NCBI RefSeq assembly: GCF_000330705.1
Contig: NZ_ANAM01000003.1
Location: 164,995-228,994, forward strand
Length of the DNA: 64,000 nucleotides
Direction: 5' to 3'
From: Salinicoccus carnicancri Crm
GTDB taxonomy: Bacteria > Bacillota > Bacilli > Staphylococcales > Salinicoccaceae
A model generated the notes under the pieces. That model did no database searches. It had not been told where the DNA came from and worked only from the letters and a program-made list of their open reading frames with translations. The position numbers and the translations under genes are program-made. This document shows positions 1-7,554 of the stretch, piece by piece. How positions within the stretch are numbered: position 1 is the first letter of the stretch; every line of letters starts with the position of its first letter.

Positions 1-482
1 ATGTTGAAGACCTCGCGGCCCCCGTATGCGGAAGTGTCCTTCAATGACGCGAGTGTGTACTCGATGTGAAGCGGGTCTTTATCGTACTGAGGTGTTGGGT
101 CGCCGCCGAGGATATCGATGAGTTCCTCCGCTTTTTTGAAGCGGGGGTTGTTCGAAGAGCGGTTGTTGAAAAAGCTGCGGGCAGGCGGGCGGGACTTTTC
201 CATCTCCTGCCGGTGTCTGATGGCGAGGAGTGTTGCACAGATGTGCTTGCACTGGCCGTATGTCGGGTAGGCGGGACAGTCACAGAAGTCGGAAATCCCG
301 TCTTCATGCAGGATGACCCGTGTGTTGTACGTCCGGCTGCCGGCAACTTTCGCCCGCCATATGTTCTTCTCCGGCACATACGTAACATCCTTCACGCTGC
401 CTGCTTCAAAGTAGCGTTGCCCTCTTTTGTAAAAATTGTCCGAATAAAGGCTTTGTATCATCTGTTCAGTCAGCTGCACCAA
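1..482 (-). CDS. SNF2-type helicase, N-terminal part with SWIM zinc finger (partial, runs off window)
   Basis: The minus-strand frame is open from about 482 to base 1, giving some 160 N-terminal residues; the rest lies outside the window. Residues C67, C69, C78 and H80 form the CxC-x8-CxH pattern of a SWIM zinc finger. In Firmicutes a SWIM domain this near the N-terminus usually precedes a SNF2/DEAD-like helicase core, so the call is by family pattern and the helicase motifs are not visible here. The start is probably TTG (482) or GTG (479), about nine bases behind a GGAG site; an in-frame TGA lies just upstream and no earlier ATG exists. The role is presumably ATP-driven remodelling of nucleic acid, but the substrate is unknown. 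Confidence 0.72.
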   Translation of the reverse strand, partial: MVQLTEQMIQSLYSDNFYKRGQRYFEAGSVKDVTYVPEKNIWRAKVAGSRTYNTRVILHEDGISDFCDCPAYPTYGQCKHICATLLAIRHRQEMEKSRPPARSFFNNRSSNNPRFKKAEELIDILGGDPTPQYDKDPLHIEYTLASLKDTSAYGGREVFN

Positions 483-616
483 ATACAATCACTCCAATAG
501 TTTTATATCCCGTTTTCAACGTGATTTTTATCGCACCCTCCAGTGTATCGCATTTCGGGAGATATGCATACAGACCCGGATACAGGAAATTTCATGGTAA
601 AATCTTCAAATCCAGT

Positions 617-645
617 TTGAAGCGGCCGTTAAAGTGAAATAGTAA
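617..645 (+). promoter_or_regulatory. weak candidate promoter for aconitase
   Basis: TTGAAG at 617-622 and TAGTAA at 640-645 are 17 bases apart, about 50 bases before the aconitase start. The match to SigA consensus is modest. The 483-697 gap between the divergent genes shows nothing else clear. Confidence 0.3.
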
Positions 646-697
646 GTATAACAGTGTCCCGGACAAGGGATGCATTTAATGGAAAGGGGACAGGAAG

Positions 698-2632
698 ATG
701 CAGTTGAATGTAGCTCAGAAATTGATCAAGGAACATTTGTTGTCAGGTGAGATGACGCCCGGCGAAGAAATCGGGCTCAAGATCGACCAGACGCTGACGC
801 AGGATGCGACCGGCACGATGGTGATGCTCGAACTCGAGGCGATGGATCTGGACAGGGTGAAGACGGAAGTTTCGGCTCAGTACGTGGACCACAACCTGAT
901 CCAGGATGACTACCGTAATCCCGACGACCACATATTCCTAAGGAGTGCCGCCCGGAAGTTCGGCGTACACTACAGCCGGCCGGGCAACGGTGTGAGCCAT
1001 CCTGTGCATATGCAGGAGCTGGCCATCCCCGGCAAGACGCTGCTTGGCTCCGACAGCCATACATGTGCAAACGGATGCATGGGCATGCTTGCGATGGGCG
1101 CCGGCGGCATCGATGTCGCGATGGCGATGGCAGGCGAGGCATACCACGTGGAGATGCCGCGTGTGATGGGCGTGAAACTGACCGGTGAGCTGCCTGAGTG
1201 GGTCAGTGCCAAAGACGTGATATTGGAAATGCTCAGACGCCACAGTGTGAAAGGCGGCGTGGGCAGGATCATCGAATACTACGGCCCCGGGCTGGATAAT
1301 CTGTCTGCGATGGACCGCCACGTCATTGCCAACATGGGCGCTGAACTCGGTGCAACCGCCACGGTCTTCCCGTCGGATGATGAAGTGAAGCGGTTCATGG
1401 CGCAGGAAGGCCGGGGTGATGAATGGGTTGAACTGAAAGCGGACGAAGGTGCTGAGTACGACGACCATGATGAGATCAACCTGTCCGAACTGGTGCCGCT
1501 CATTGCGAAACCGACCAGCCCGGACAATGTTGTGCCCGTCACTGAAATCGAAGGGGAACCGATCTACCAGTCATACATCGGGTCTTCGGCCAACCCCGGC
1601 TACCGCGACTTTGCGATTGCAAGTCTGATCGTCCAGGGCAGATATATCGCCAACGGCATCTCGTTCGATATCAACCCGACATCAAGACAGCTGCTGCAGC
1701 AGCTCGTCGAAAACGGACATATCGCAAATCTCCTGGGCGCGGGCGGCCGCATGCACCAGGCAGGGTGCAACGGCTGTATCGGCATGGGACAGGCACCGGC
1801 CACGGGACAGAACAGCCTGCGGACGACGCCGAGGAACTTCCCGGGCCGCTCCGGAACGAAGGAGGACAGCGTATTCCTCTGCAGCCCTGAGATTGCTGCG
1901 GCTTCGGCACTCTACGGAGTGATCACGGATCCGAGGAAGCTGGATATGGACTATCCGGAAGTGGCGGAGCCGAAACCCATCAAAACACAGGAGATGCTCG
2001 AGGCGCCGCCTGAGGACAGCAGTGGCATCGAGCTCGAGAAAGGACCGAATATCTCCGAAATCCCCGACTTCGAGCCGATTGAGGATGATTTCGAACTGCC
2101 TGTGCTCCTCAAGATGGGGGACAATATTTCAACGGATGAAATACTGGCCGGCGGCTCAAGGGTTCTGCCGTACCGCAGTAACATACAGAAAATCAGCACA
2201 TTCGCCTTCGAAGGCGTCGATTCGAACTACCACAACCAGGCGATGATAAGACTGGAGCAGGGCGGACATACCGTCGTCGCCGGACACAACTACGGACAGG
2301 GATCGAGCCGTGAGCACGCGGCGCTCGCACCGCGCTACCTGGGCCTCAAGGTCGTGCTGGTCAAGAGTTTCGCCAGGATCCACCTCCAGAATCTGATCAA
2401 CTTCGGCATTCTGCCGGTTACTTTCGAGAATGATGACGACTACGAACTGATCGAAGAGGGGGACACCCTCCAGTTCAATAACGTCCGGCAGGCCATCCAG
2501 GGAGATGATCCGTTTGAAGTGACGCTCAAAAAATCCGGTGATACTGTATTGGTCAGCCACAGCCTCACCCGCCGCCACAAGGACATAATGCTCGCCGGCG
2601 GCATCATCAACTGGGTCAAACAAAGACAATAG
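698..2632 (+). CDS. aconitate hydratase (short aconitase family, about 640 aa)
   Basis: This 644-residue aconitase interconverts citrate and isocitrate through a [4Fe-4S] cluster in the TCA cycle. GSDSHTC at 117-123 supplies the first cluster cysteine (C123) and AGCNGCIG supplies C357 and C360. The C-terminal swivel domain holds GQGSSREHAALAPRYLG near 530. At 644 aa it is far shorter than the roughly 900-aa AcnA of staphylococci and matches the compact, isopropylmalate-dehydratase-like aconitases of other bacteria; whether a long AcnA also exists cannot be seen. The ATG start follows a purine-rich ribosome site (ggaaaggggacagga). The gene is monocistronic and ends at a strong hairpin. Confidence 0.9.
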   Translation: MQLNVAQKLIKEHLLSGEMTPGEEIGLKIDQTLTQDATGTMVMLELEAMDLDRVKTEVSAQYVDHNLIQDDYRNPDDHIFLRSAARKFGVHYSRPGNGVSHPVHMQELAIPGKTLLGSDSHTCANGCMGMLAMGAGGIDVAMAMAGEAYHVEMPRVMGVKLTGELPEWVSAKDVILEMLRRHSVKGGVGRIIEYYGPGLDNLSAMDRHVIANMGAELGATATVFPSDDEVKRFMAQEGRGDEWVELKADEGAEYDDHDEINLSELVPLIAKPTSPDNVVPVTEIEGEPIYQSYIGSSANPGYRDFAIASLIVQGRYIANGISFDINPTSRQLLQQLVENGHIANLLGAGGRMHQAGCNGCIGMGQAPATGQNSLRTTPRNFPGRSGTKEDSVFLCSPEIAAASALYGVITDPRKLDMDYPEVAEPKPIKTQEMLEAPPEDSSGIELEKGPNISEIPDFEPIEDDFELPVLLKMGDNISTDEILAGGSRVLPYRSNIQKISTFAFEGVDSNYHNQAMIRLEQGGHTVVAGHNYGQGSSREHAALAPRYLGLKVVLVKSFARIHLQNLINFGILPVTFENDDDYELIEEGDTLQFNNVRQAIQGDDPFEVTLKKSGDTVLVSHSLTRRHKDIMLAGGIINWVKQRQ

Positions 2633-2641
2633 GACAGGCGA

Positions 2642-2679
2642 AAAACAGCCAAAGCAGATTTCTGCTTTGGCTGTTTTTA
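2642..2679. terminator. bidirectional terminator between aconitase and TIR gene
   Basis: An AAACAGCCAAAGCAGA arm pairs with TCTGCTTTGGCTGTTT across a 2-base loop. It is flanked by A and T runs, so it can terminate both convergent genes; it overlaps the TIR stop codon. Confidence 0.85.
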
Positions 2680-3498
2680 TGCGTTCACGCTGTTGTGCTT
2701 GATGAGGCTGACAAGCGCGCCGATCATCTCTTCGACATCATGCTGGTCCGTGTTCAGTGCAAACTTGTCGCTCAGTGTCAGACTGAAGGCATCGATCTCG
2801 TCTTTTGAGATGTTATGCCAGATCGGCAGCAGGATGTTCTCCCCTGAACCGGCCACCCGCTGCAGTATGCCGTCCAGTTCATAGTTCGTCCAGTGGCTGT
2901 TGATGTACGATGTGGACAATACCACGATGAAAAAGCGTGAGTTCGTCAGTCCGCGGTCGATTCTCTGCCGGATGCTCTGGCCCCAGCCGATTTCATCGCT
3001 GTCATACCAGAGCCGGATGCCTTCATCCTTGAGACCTTCGGTCAGCTTTGTAACGAAATCATCCTTGTCGTCCGTGGCATGCGAGATGAACACATCGAAC
3101 GGCTTCTGTTTCGAGTGGTCGATCTTCCGCTGGATCTCCGCCTCTTTGTCCGTATAGAATGATTCAATCTCATCGATATCCTCCCGCATATGCTTGTAGT
3201 GGAGTGTCATGAGACGGTCCCGCTTGTCGTTCAGCATCCTTTCCTTTTTCGCCAGGCTCTTTGAAAGATACGCCTTTTCCTCCTGCGACCTGTTCAGTTT
3301 CCGGTTCGCATTGTCAAAATCACGGATTGCACTGTTCAGTGAAGCACTCGTCTTGCTGTTGTTCAGTTTCTTCGTAGATTTCGATATATTGTTCAAAGCA
3401 TCCGCTTCATTCTGCGTCTCCTTCTGCATCTTCCGCCTCAGTGAATCGATCTCACTTTCCAGACGCTTTATCTGGCTCGTCACCAATGATATAGACAT
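2677..3498 (-). CDS. coiled-coil plus TIR-domain protein, SOS-type promoter
   Basis: Residues 1-130 are charged and heptad-like (coiled coil); 133-265 form a TIR domain. Box 1 reads KPFDVFISHATDDKDDF (132-148), followed by LWYDSDEIGWGQSI (163-176). The W203-TNY-E207 pattern carries the glutamate used by NAD+-cleaving TIR enzymes. No signal peptide or membrane segment is visible. The layout (N-terminal coiled coil, C-terminal TIR, about 275 aa) resembles staphylococcal TirS as I remember it; bacterial TIR proteins are immune decoys, NADases or anti-phage effectors. GTGAGGGGATTGG gives a good ribosome site before the ATG. The gene stands alone with no recognisable defence partner. Its promoter contains a perfect LexA box, which points to DNA-damage induction. 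Confidence 0.85.
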   Translation of the reverse strand: MSISLVTSQIKRLESEIDSLRRKMQKETQNEADALNNISKSTKKLNNSKTSASLNSAIRDFDNANRKLNRSQEEKAYLSKSLAKKERMLNDKRDRLMTLHYKHMREDIDEIESFYTDKEAEIQRKIDHSKQKPFDVFISHATDDKDDFVTKLTEGLKDEGIRLWYDSDEIGWGQSIRQRIDRGLTNSRFFIVVLSTSYINSHWTNYELDGILQRVAGSGENILLPIWHNISKDEIDAFSLTLSDKFALNTDQHDVEEMIGALVSLIKHNSVNA

Positions 3499-3533
3499 CC
3501 AATCCCCTCACTTTTATATGTGTTGTGGATTCA

Positions 3534-3562
3534 ATTATAGAATACCGAACATATGTTCGCAA
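3534..3562 (-). promoter_or_regulatory. LexA/DinR-controlled promoter of the TIR gene
   Basis: On the minus strand TTGCGA (3562-3557) and TATAAT (3539-3534) are exactly 17 bases apart. The palindrome CGAACATATGTTCG at 3546-3559 overlaps the -35 box and spacer and fits the Gram-positive SOS box CGAACRNRYGTTCG at every position. The -10 box is about 36 bases from the TIR start codon. Confidence 0.85.
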
Positions 3563-3575
3563 TGAAAAAGGACAG

Positions 3576-3591
3576 ATCAAATTAATTTGAT
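3576..3591. promoter_or_regulatory. 16-bp palindrome upstream of msrA
   Basis: ATCAAATTAATTTGAT is a perfect inverted repeat in the divergent TIR/msrA region, 67 bases before msrA. It could be an operator. The regulator is unknown and AT-rich palindromes also arise by chance. Confidence 0.35.
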
Positions 3592-3613
3592 TGAAGTGAT
3601 CATTGAAACAGGG

Positions 3614-3635
3614 TACTCTGGATAGTACCAGAGTA
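3614..3635 (+). other. hairpin in the msrA leader
   Basis: TACTCTGG and CCAGAGTA form a perfect 8-bp stem with a 6-base loop, ending 12 bases before the ribosome site and followed by TTTTC. It may be a leader or attenuator stem; there is no strong U tract. Confidence 0.4.
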
Positions 3636-3657
3636 TTTTCAGGAAGAGGGTTGCGGC

Positions 3658-4128
3658 ATGGAAACTGTATATATTGCCGGCGGATGTCTGTGGGGCGTTG
3701 AGGCGTTCATCAAGACACTGCCGGGTGTAATATCGACCGAAGCGGGGCGTGCGAATGGTGCATCCAGCACTCTGGGGGGTGAATATGACGGCTATGCGGA
3801 ATGTGTGAAGACAGAGTTTGATCCGTCGGTGGTCTCTATCAGGGAACTGATGGGATATCTGTTCGAAATCATCGATCCGTACAGTGTGAACCGGCAGGGT
3901 GAGGATGCCGGCGAGAAATACCGGACCGGCCTTTACAGTGAAGATGCTGGGCACTTGCGGGCGGCGGAGGCATTCATAGATGAAAGAAGCGACCGTGACC
4001 GTATCGCAGTCGAAGTGCTCCCGCTCAAGAATTATGTGAAAAGCGCAGCCGAACATCAGGACAGACTCGACAGATGTCCGGATGACTACTGCCATATCCC
4101 GGAAGCTCTGATGAAAAAGTATAAGTGA
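3658..4128 (+). CDS. msrA: peptide-methionine (S)-S-oxide reductase MsrA, GCLWG variant
   Basis: MsrA reduces methionine-S-sulfoxide in oxidised proteins, using the N-terminal cysteine as nucleophile. Here the motif is GCLWGVEAF (residues 9-17) with C10 as nucleophile; the usual Phe of GCFWG is Leu. The downstream segment GEYDGYAECVKTEFDP and the region DPYSVNRQGEDAGEKYRTGLY (given here as landmarks near residues 40 and 80) follow the MsrA pattern of substrate-pocket residues. C143 and C150-region cysteines (DRCPDDYC) near the C-terminus could act as resolving cysteines. At 156 aa it is slightly shorter than typical MsrA. No msrB is adjacent. AGGAAGAGGG supplies the ribosome site. Confidence 0.85.
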   Translation: METVYIAGGCLWGVEAFIKTLPGVISTEAGRANGASSTLGGEYDGYAECVKTEFDPSVVSIRELMGYLFEIIDPYSVNRQGEDAGEKYRTGLYSEDAGHLRAAEAFIDERSDRDRIAVEVLPLKNYVKSAAEHQDRLDRCPDDYCHIPEALMKKYK

Positions 4129-4204
4129 GCCCGTATGGTTTCAACTTTCACCATTTCTGCCCTGTTTTCTTGAAAAATAGGATTCCGTTTTGCATAATAT
4201 ATGT

Positions 4205-4244
4205 TATAATCAATTAGGTTGATAAATTAACCGTCCAACCTAAT
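4205..4244 (+). promoter_or_regulatory. tRNA-Thr promoter -10 and leader inverted repeat
   Basis: TATAAT lies at 4205-4210, with only a weak -35 candidate (TTCCGT, 4183-4188). Downstream, ATTAGGTTG (4213-4221) and CAACCTAAT (4236-4244) form a perfect 9-bp stem with a 14-base loop, ending three bases before the mature tRNA. Confidence 0.55.
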
Positions 4245-4247
4245 CTT

Positions 4248-4318
4248 GCCGACATAGTTTAATGGCAGAACACAGCCATGGTAAGGCTGCAATGCGAGTT
4301 CGATTCTCGCTGTCGGCT
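4248..4318 (+). tRNA. tRNA-Thr (GGT)
   Basis: The cloverleaf folds by eye. The acceptor stem is GCCGACA/TGTCGGC; the D stem is GTTT/GAAC; the anticodon stem is CAGCC/GGCTG with loop ATGGTAA, giving anticodon GGT; the T arm is CGAG-TTCGATT-CTCG. The discriminator base is T and CCA is not encoded. It is a single gene, not part of a tRNA array. Confidence 0.92.
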
Positions 4319-4326
4319 CTATATAT

Positions 4327-4361
4327 GAAACGCTCCCGGGTCAAAGACCCGGGAGCGTTTC
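4327..4361. terminator. terminator shared by tRNA-Thr and the stress-protein gene
   Basis: GAAACGCTCCCGGGTC and GACCCGGGAGCGTTTC form a 16-bp perfect stem around AAA. It lies between the convergent tRNA and stress-protein genes; flanking T runs are weak. Confidence 0.75.
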
Positions 4362-4363
4362 TG

Positions 4364-5137
4364 TCATTCTTTCTCCTGTTTCACTTCCGCCACTTTTATA
4401 TCCTCATGGGCGACGACTTCCGAAATGTGTTTGGTTTTTGTCCGTCTGTCTTTTCTGATGATGACTTCCTCCGTGACGACTTTTTCCTTGATGACCTTAA
4501 GCCGGTCCCGAGTGATCGGTATGCGGATGACATCCTCATCATCGTCGGTGTCATCATTGTTGTAGTCCTCTAGCAGCGGCTCCGCTTCAAGCCGCCGCCG
4601 TTCAATATTCACATCGTCATATTCGACGGGGATGTCCATCTCCTCAAACTCCGAATCGGTGTATTTGCTGACGATGACCTCGCCCAGGTCCACATTTTCC
4701 TGACCCGCGGCAGGCCGTTCCTTCCGGAGCGGCTGGGTGTCCTGGGCAATATGATCTTCATCCCCATGGCCGTAAGTGCTTGCTGCATGCGGCTCCGTGC
4801 CTTTTATGGAGCGGAGCGTCTCGTCGTCATAGTCGATATAGAGCAGCATCTTGCCGTTCTCGAGCGATTTTTTGTAGACCTGCTGTTCGTAATCGCCGAG
4901 ATGCAGCTCATCCATGATCTGCTCGTCTCTATCCTCGCCGGAAAACCATGCGACGACCCGGTCCCAGGCGTCGCCTTCCGACGATTTCTGCCTGATGTTG
5001 GGATAGTGGATCAGCATGTCACCGAGGTCGTATTCCGAAATGACGGCAAGGCGCTCTTCGCGCAAGTTCTTCCGTCTATAGTGATCGATCCTGTTCAGCA
5101 GCTGCTGTTCGTTTGAAAAAGACTCGATTGTGCCCAT
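4364..5137 (-). CDS. YflT/YsnF-type general stress protein
   Basis: The N-terminal 90 residues (GTIESFSNEQQLLNRIDHYR onward) resemble the general-stress 17M/YflT domain. The C-terminal part from VEYDDVNIERRRLEAEPL through IRIPITRDRLKVIKEKVVTEEVII matches the DUF2382/YsnF pattern, and the linker is rich in acidic residues and low in complexity. The protein is soluble and its molecular function is unknown; family members are induced by general stress. ATG at 5137 is preferred over 5158 because AGGGGG sits eight bases before it. A SigB-type promoter precedes the gene, which fits the family. Confidence 0.78.
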   Translation of the reverse strand: MGTIESFSNEQQLLNRIDHYRRKNLREERLAVISEYDLGDMLIHYPNIRQKSSEGDAWDRVVAWFSGEDRDEQIMDELHLGDYEQQVYKKSLENGKMLLYIDYDDETLRSIKGTEPHAASTYGHGDEDHIAQDTQPLRKERPAAGQENVDLGEVIVSKYTDSEFEEMDIPVEYDDVNIERRRLEAEPLLEDYNNDDTDDDEDVIRIPITRDRLKVIKEKVVTEEVIIRKDRRTKTKHISEVVAHEDIKVAEVKQEKE

Positions 5138-5191
5138 TATGTACGTCCCCCTGCTCATATGATTTATAAATATGGATGTGATTGATACGTT

Positions 5192-5217
5192 ATTCCCATA
5201 ACAACGCGCCGGTAAAC
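5192..5217 (-). promoter_or_regulatory. SigB-type promoter
   Basis: The minus strand reads GTTTAC (5217-5212), 14 bases, then GGGAAT (5197-5192). This fits the SigB consensus GTTTAA-N12-15-GGGWAW and lies 55 bases upstream of the stress-protein start. Confidence 0.72.
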
Positions 5218-5364
5218 GGCCCGCATAGGGAAAGATGCATTCAGCATTTCATTTCCCATCATCCGGGTTATCTGTTATCATGTATCCTTAAAATGAACGC
5301 AAATGGAATTCATGCAGCGTGGGAGACCGGGGAAGATGACCGGTCTTTTTAATTGGAGGCAAAT

Positions 5365-5937
5365 ATGAATCTGAAATTTATAATGACCCTCGGCAGCCTG
5401 CTCACAGTCTTTGCCGCCACGATCCTCGCCGACAGCTTCCTGCCGGTCGAAGCGGAGGAGCCCCGGGAGAGTGATGTCATCGTCGTCCTCGGCGGCGGTG
5501 ACCAGGGCAGGGTGAAGCAGGCTGCTGAACTGTATGAGGAAGGATATGCGGATGAAGTGCTGATTACGGCGTCGGAAAAGGACGGCAGCACTTCCGGACT
5601 GAAGACTGTGGCAGAGCATTACGGCATCCCTGAAGAGGCACTGATCGTGGAAAATGACGCCACAAGTACGTATACCAATGCCGTCAGCACCATGGATTTC
5701 ATGGAAGGGGAGGGCATCGATTCCGCCATGGTCGTCACCAGCGACTACCATGTGGACAGGGCGGAATTCATCTTCGATAAAGTGAACGATGCCGGTTACG
5801 ACCTGAATTATATCGCCGCACCGAACCTTGAAGGCGAGAACTGGATCGAACGGGAGAACTCGCACGTCATCTGGTTCAGTGAAATGACGAAGAAGTGGGG
5901 CTACAGGATGGGTCTCTACAAGTGGATAGACCAGTAG
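5365..5937 (+). CDS. DUF218 (YdcF/ElyC/SanA-like) envelope protein
   Basis: The first 25-30 residues are a hydrophobic segment (FIMTLGSLLTVFAATILADSFL), a signal or anchor. The DUF218 fold follows: DVIVVLGGGDQGRVKQAAELYEEG near 38-61, VLITASEKDG, a central NDATSTYTNA and VVTSDYHVDRAEFIF near 128-142. Relatives act at the cell envelope (peptidoglycan or undecaprenyl-carrier recycling in E. coli ElyC/SanA), but the reaction is not established. ATG at 5365 follows GGAGG; the upstream TTG at 5353 overlaps that ribosome site. No terminator is obvious in the 60 bases before the convergent glycosyltransferase. Confidence 0.75.
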   Translation: MNLKFIMTLGSLLTVFAATILADSFLPVEAEEPRESDVIVVLGGGDQGRVKQAAELYEEGYADEVLITASEKDGSTSGLKTVAEHYGIPEEALIVENDATSTYTNAVSTMDFMEGEGIDSAMVVTSDYHVDRAEFIFDKVNDAGYDLNYIAAPNLEGENWIERENSHVIWFSEMTKKWGYRMGLYKWIDQ

Positions 5938-5999
5938 GGAACTCGGAAAGTGAGCACTCTTCGGGCCGGTTTTGCAGATTAAAACAATTTATGGAATGT

Positions 6000-7379
6000 T
6001 CATGATGATGGTGTAGAATCCCCTGTCCCATCGATGATTTCTTCTTCATCGAGTTCTTTGATCTCATTTTGAATATGTGGCGTCTTGTACCAGGAATTCT
6101 GTTTTGGCCATGTAAACATGGCAAGGATCTGAATAATGAAGTCCGTTACTATGTAATACAGAAATACGCTAATATTTCGTATGAAGCGTCTGTTTTTTAT
6201 TTTGGAGTAAGTTGCAAAGAGGGGTAGAAAGATAAAACTGTAGCTCAATAAAATAATATTCATTATGTTTGCAAAAATAAAATGTTTATTGATGAAATCT
6301 ACAGAGGAAGTTAGAGTCGCATTTGTAAATACAGTGTAAAGTTCCCCCTCGAAGGCTAACAGCAAAGCAGACAATAACACAGCTAATGACATTAAAATGA
6401 AGTGTGTTGAGCGTGCCATGGTCATCAGAAAAAATACCTTGTCCAGATATCTGATATCCAGATGCCGGATACTTAGCCAGAGCAATGGTAGAAACTGTTT
6501 GAATGCGACGTAAAAATGCCCTTTTGCCCATCGGTGCCTCTGTTTCATTGAGACTCCCAATTTCTCGGGCTTCTCATCATATACAGCTGCGAATTCATTC
6601 CAAAGTATTCTTCCATTTTTCTTGACAATTTCTATTTCCATTTCGAGATCCTCGGTTAATGAACTGTAGTTAAACCCCCCGCTGCCAATCAAATAATCCG
6701 ATCTTACGACGAAACCGGTACCTCCGATGGAATTGTTCAATTTCAGTCTGTAGCGGCTTACCTGGGAGAACCTATTATTTGTCCAGAATACCATACTGTA
6801 CGCTAAACTCATGGCTTTATTGTGATTCTTACTGTCCAGGTAGGACTGTATTACCTGGGGTCTACCTTTTTCTATGAATTGCGAGTTCAGTTCTCTTAAA
6901 ATTGAGTAATCTACAAAGTTGTCAGCATCCAGAATCATGACCAAGTCATAATTTTCCCGGACGTTATCAAATCCTATCTCCCTTAGCGCATATTGAAGTC
7001 CAGCCGGTTTACCTATGCCTTCTCTTGGAAATTTATCCAGGATAGTATCTATGACTTTAACATCTTCTTCAACAGCAATCTGAGTTGTTCTATCCTCAGA
7101 CCTGTCTGACACTATGAAAATGTCGAATTTTCTCGGGTCATAAGCAATTTTTTTAAGTTCCTTAATAGTTGTTCGTATAACTTTTTCCTCATTATGTGCT
7201 GCAACCAATATTAAAAATCTGCTTTTATCAGGAAGTAGATTGTAATCACGTTTTGCTTTCTTGAATGCAAATAATGATAAGAGCAGGTTATATCCGTAAA
7301 CTGTTATTAGATAAAAAGATAGGACGAGAAGGAATAAAATTAATGTGTCTATCAAAAAAATCAGAACATGTTCAGGCAT
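6000..7379 (-). CDS. membrane glycosyltransferase, family 2 (processive type)
   Basis: A GT-A transferase with membrane anchors. Residues 7-36 are one or two membrane segments; 53-90 hold the nucleotide-sugar fold (FLILVAAHNEEKV, FDIFIVSDRSEDRT). DAD at 151-153 is the metal site, TED at 242-244 the acceptor-base region and Q280-RHRW-284 the QxxRW motif of processive synthases. Three or four membrane segments follow to about 430, so it probably extends or exports a polysaccharide; the sugar cannot be read from sequence. It stands alone with no co-polymerase or export partner. The gene and its upstream region are visibly richer in A+T than neighbours, which suggests acquisition by transfer. Confidence 0.82.
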   Translation of the reverse strand: MPEHVLIFLIDTLILFLLVLSFYLITVYGYNLLLSLFAFKKAKRDYNLLPDKSRFLILVAAHNEEKVIRTTIKELKKIAYDPRKFDIFIVSDRSEDRTTQIAVEEDVKVIDTILDKFPREGIGKPAGLQYALREIGFDNVRENYDLVMILDADNFVDYSILRELNSQFIEKGRPQVIQSYLDSKNHNKAMSLAYSMVFWTNNRFSQVSRYRLKLNNSIGGTGFVVRSDYLIGSGGFNYSSLTEDLEMEIEIVKKNGRILWNEFAAVYDEKPEKLGVSMKQRHRWAKGHFYVAFKQFLPLLWLSIRHLDIRYLDKVFFLMTMARSTHFILMSLAVLLSALLLAFEGELYTVFTNATLTSSVDFINKHFIFANIMNIILLSYSFIFLPLFATYSKIKNRRFIRNISVFLYYIVTDFIIQILAMFTWPKQNSWYKTPHIQNEIKELDEEEIIDGTGDSTPSS

Positions 7380-7495
7380 ATCCGCACCTCTTTTATAAAA
7401 GTGTTCATTTACAATAATTGTAATATTTTTAAATTATGATTACAATGGTTATTTTTTGGATTTTGTTTCAAGAGGTAATAGTTAGTATTTCATAA

Positions 7496-7534
7496 GAAAA
7501 GCGGCAGCCTCAGGAGGAGAGGCTGCCGCTTTCA
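7496..7534. terminator. terminator downstream of the duplicated secreted protein
   Basis: AAAGCGGCAGCCTC and GAGGCTGCCGCTTT form a long GC-rich stem with a 5-base loop. It lies just past the stop of the minus-strand gene at 7555 and also faces the glycosyltransferase start region. Confidence 0.75.
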
Positions 7535-7554
7535 GTAAAATGGCTGTTACTATA

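Noticed and set aside
2677..4128. Anti-phage defence island around the TIR gene
   Set aside because: Neighbours are aconitase, msrA and a tRNA; no Thoeris ThsA, SIR2, STING or restriction partner is present. The TIR gene stands alone.
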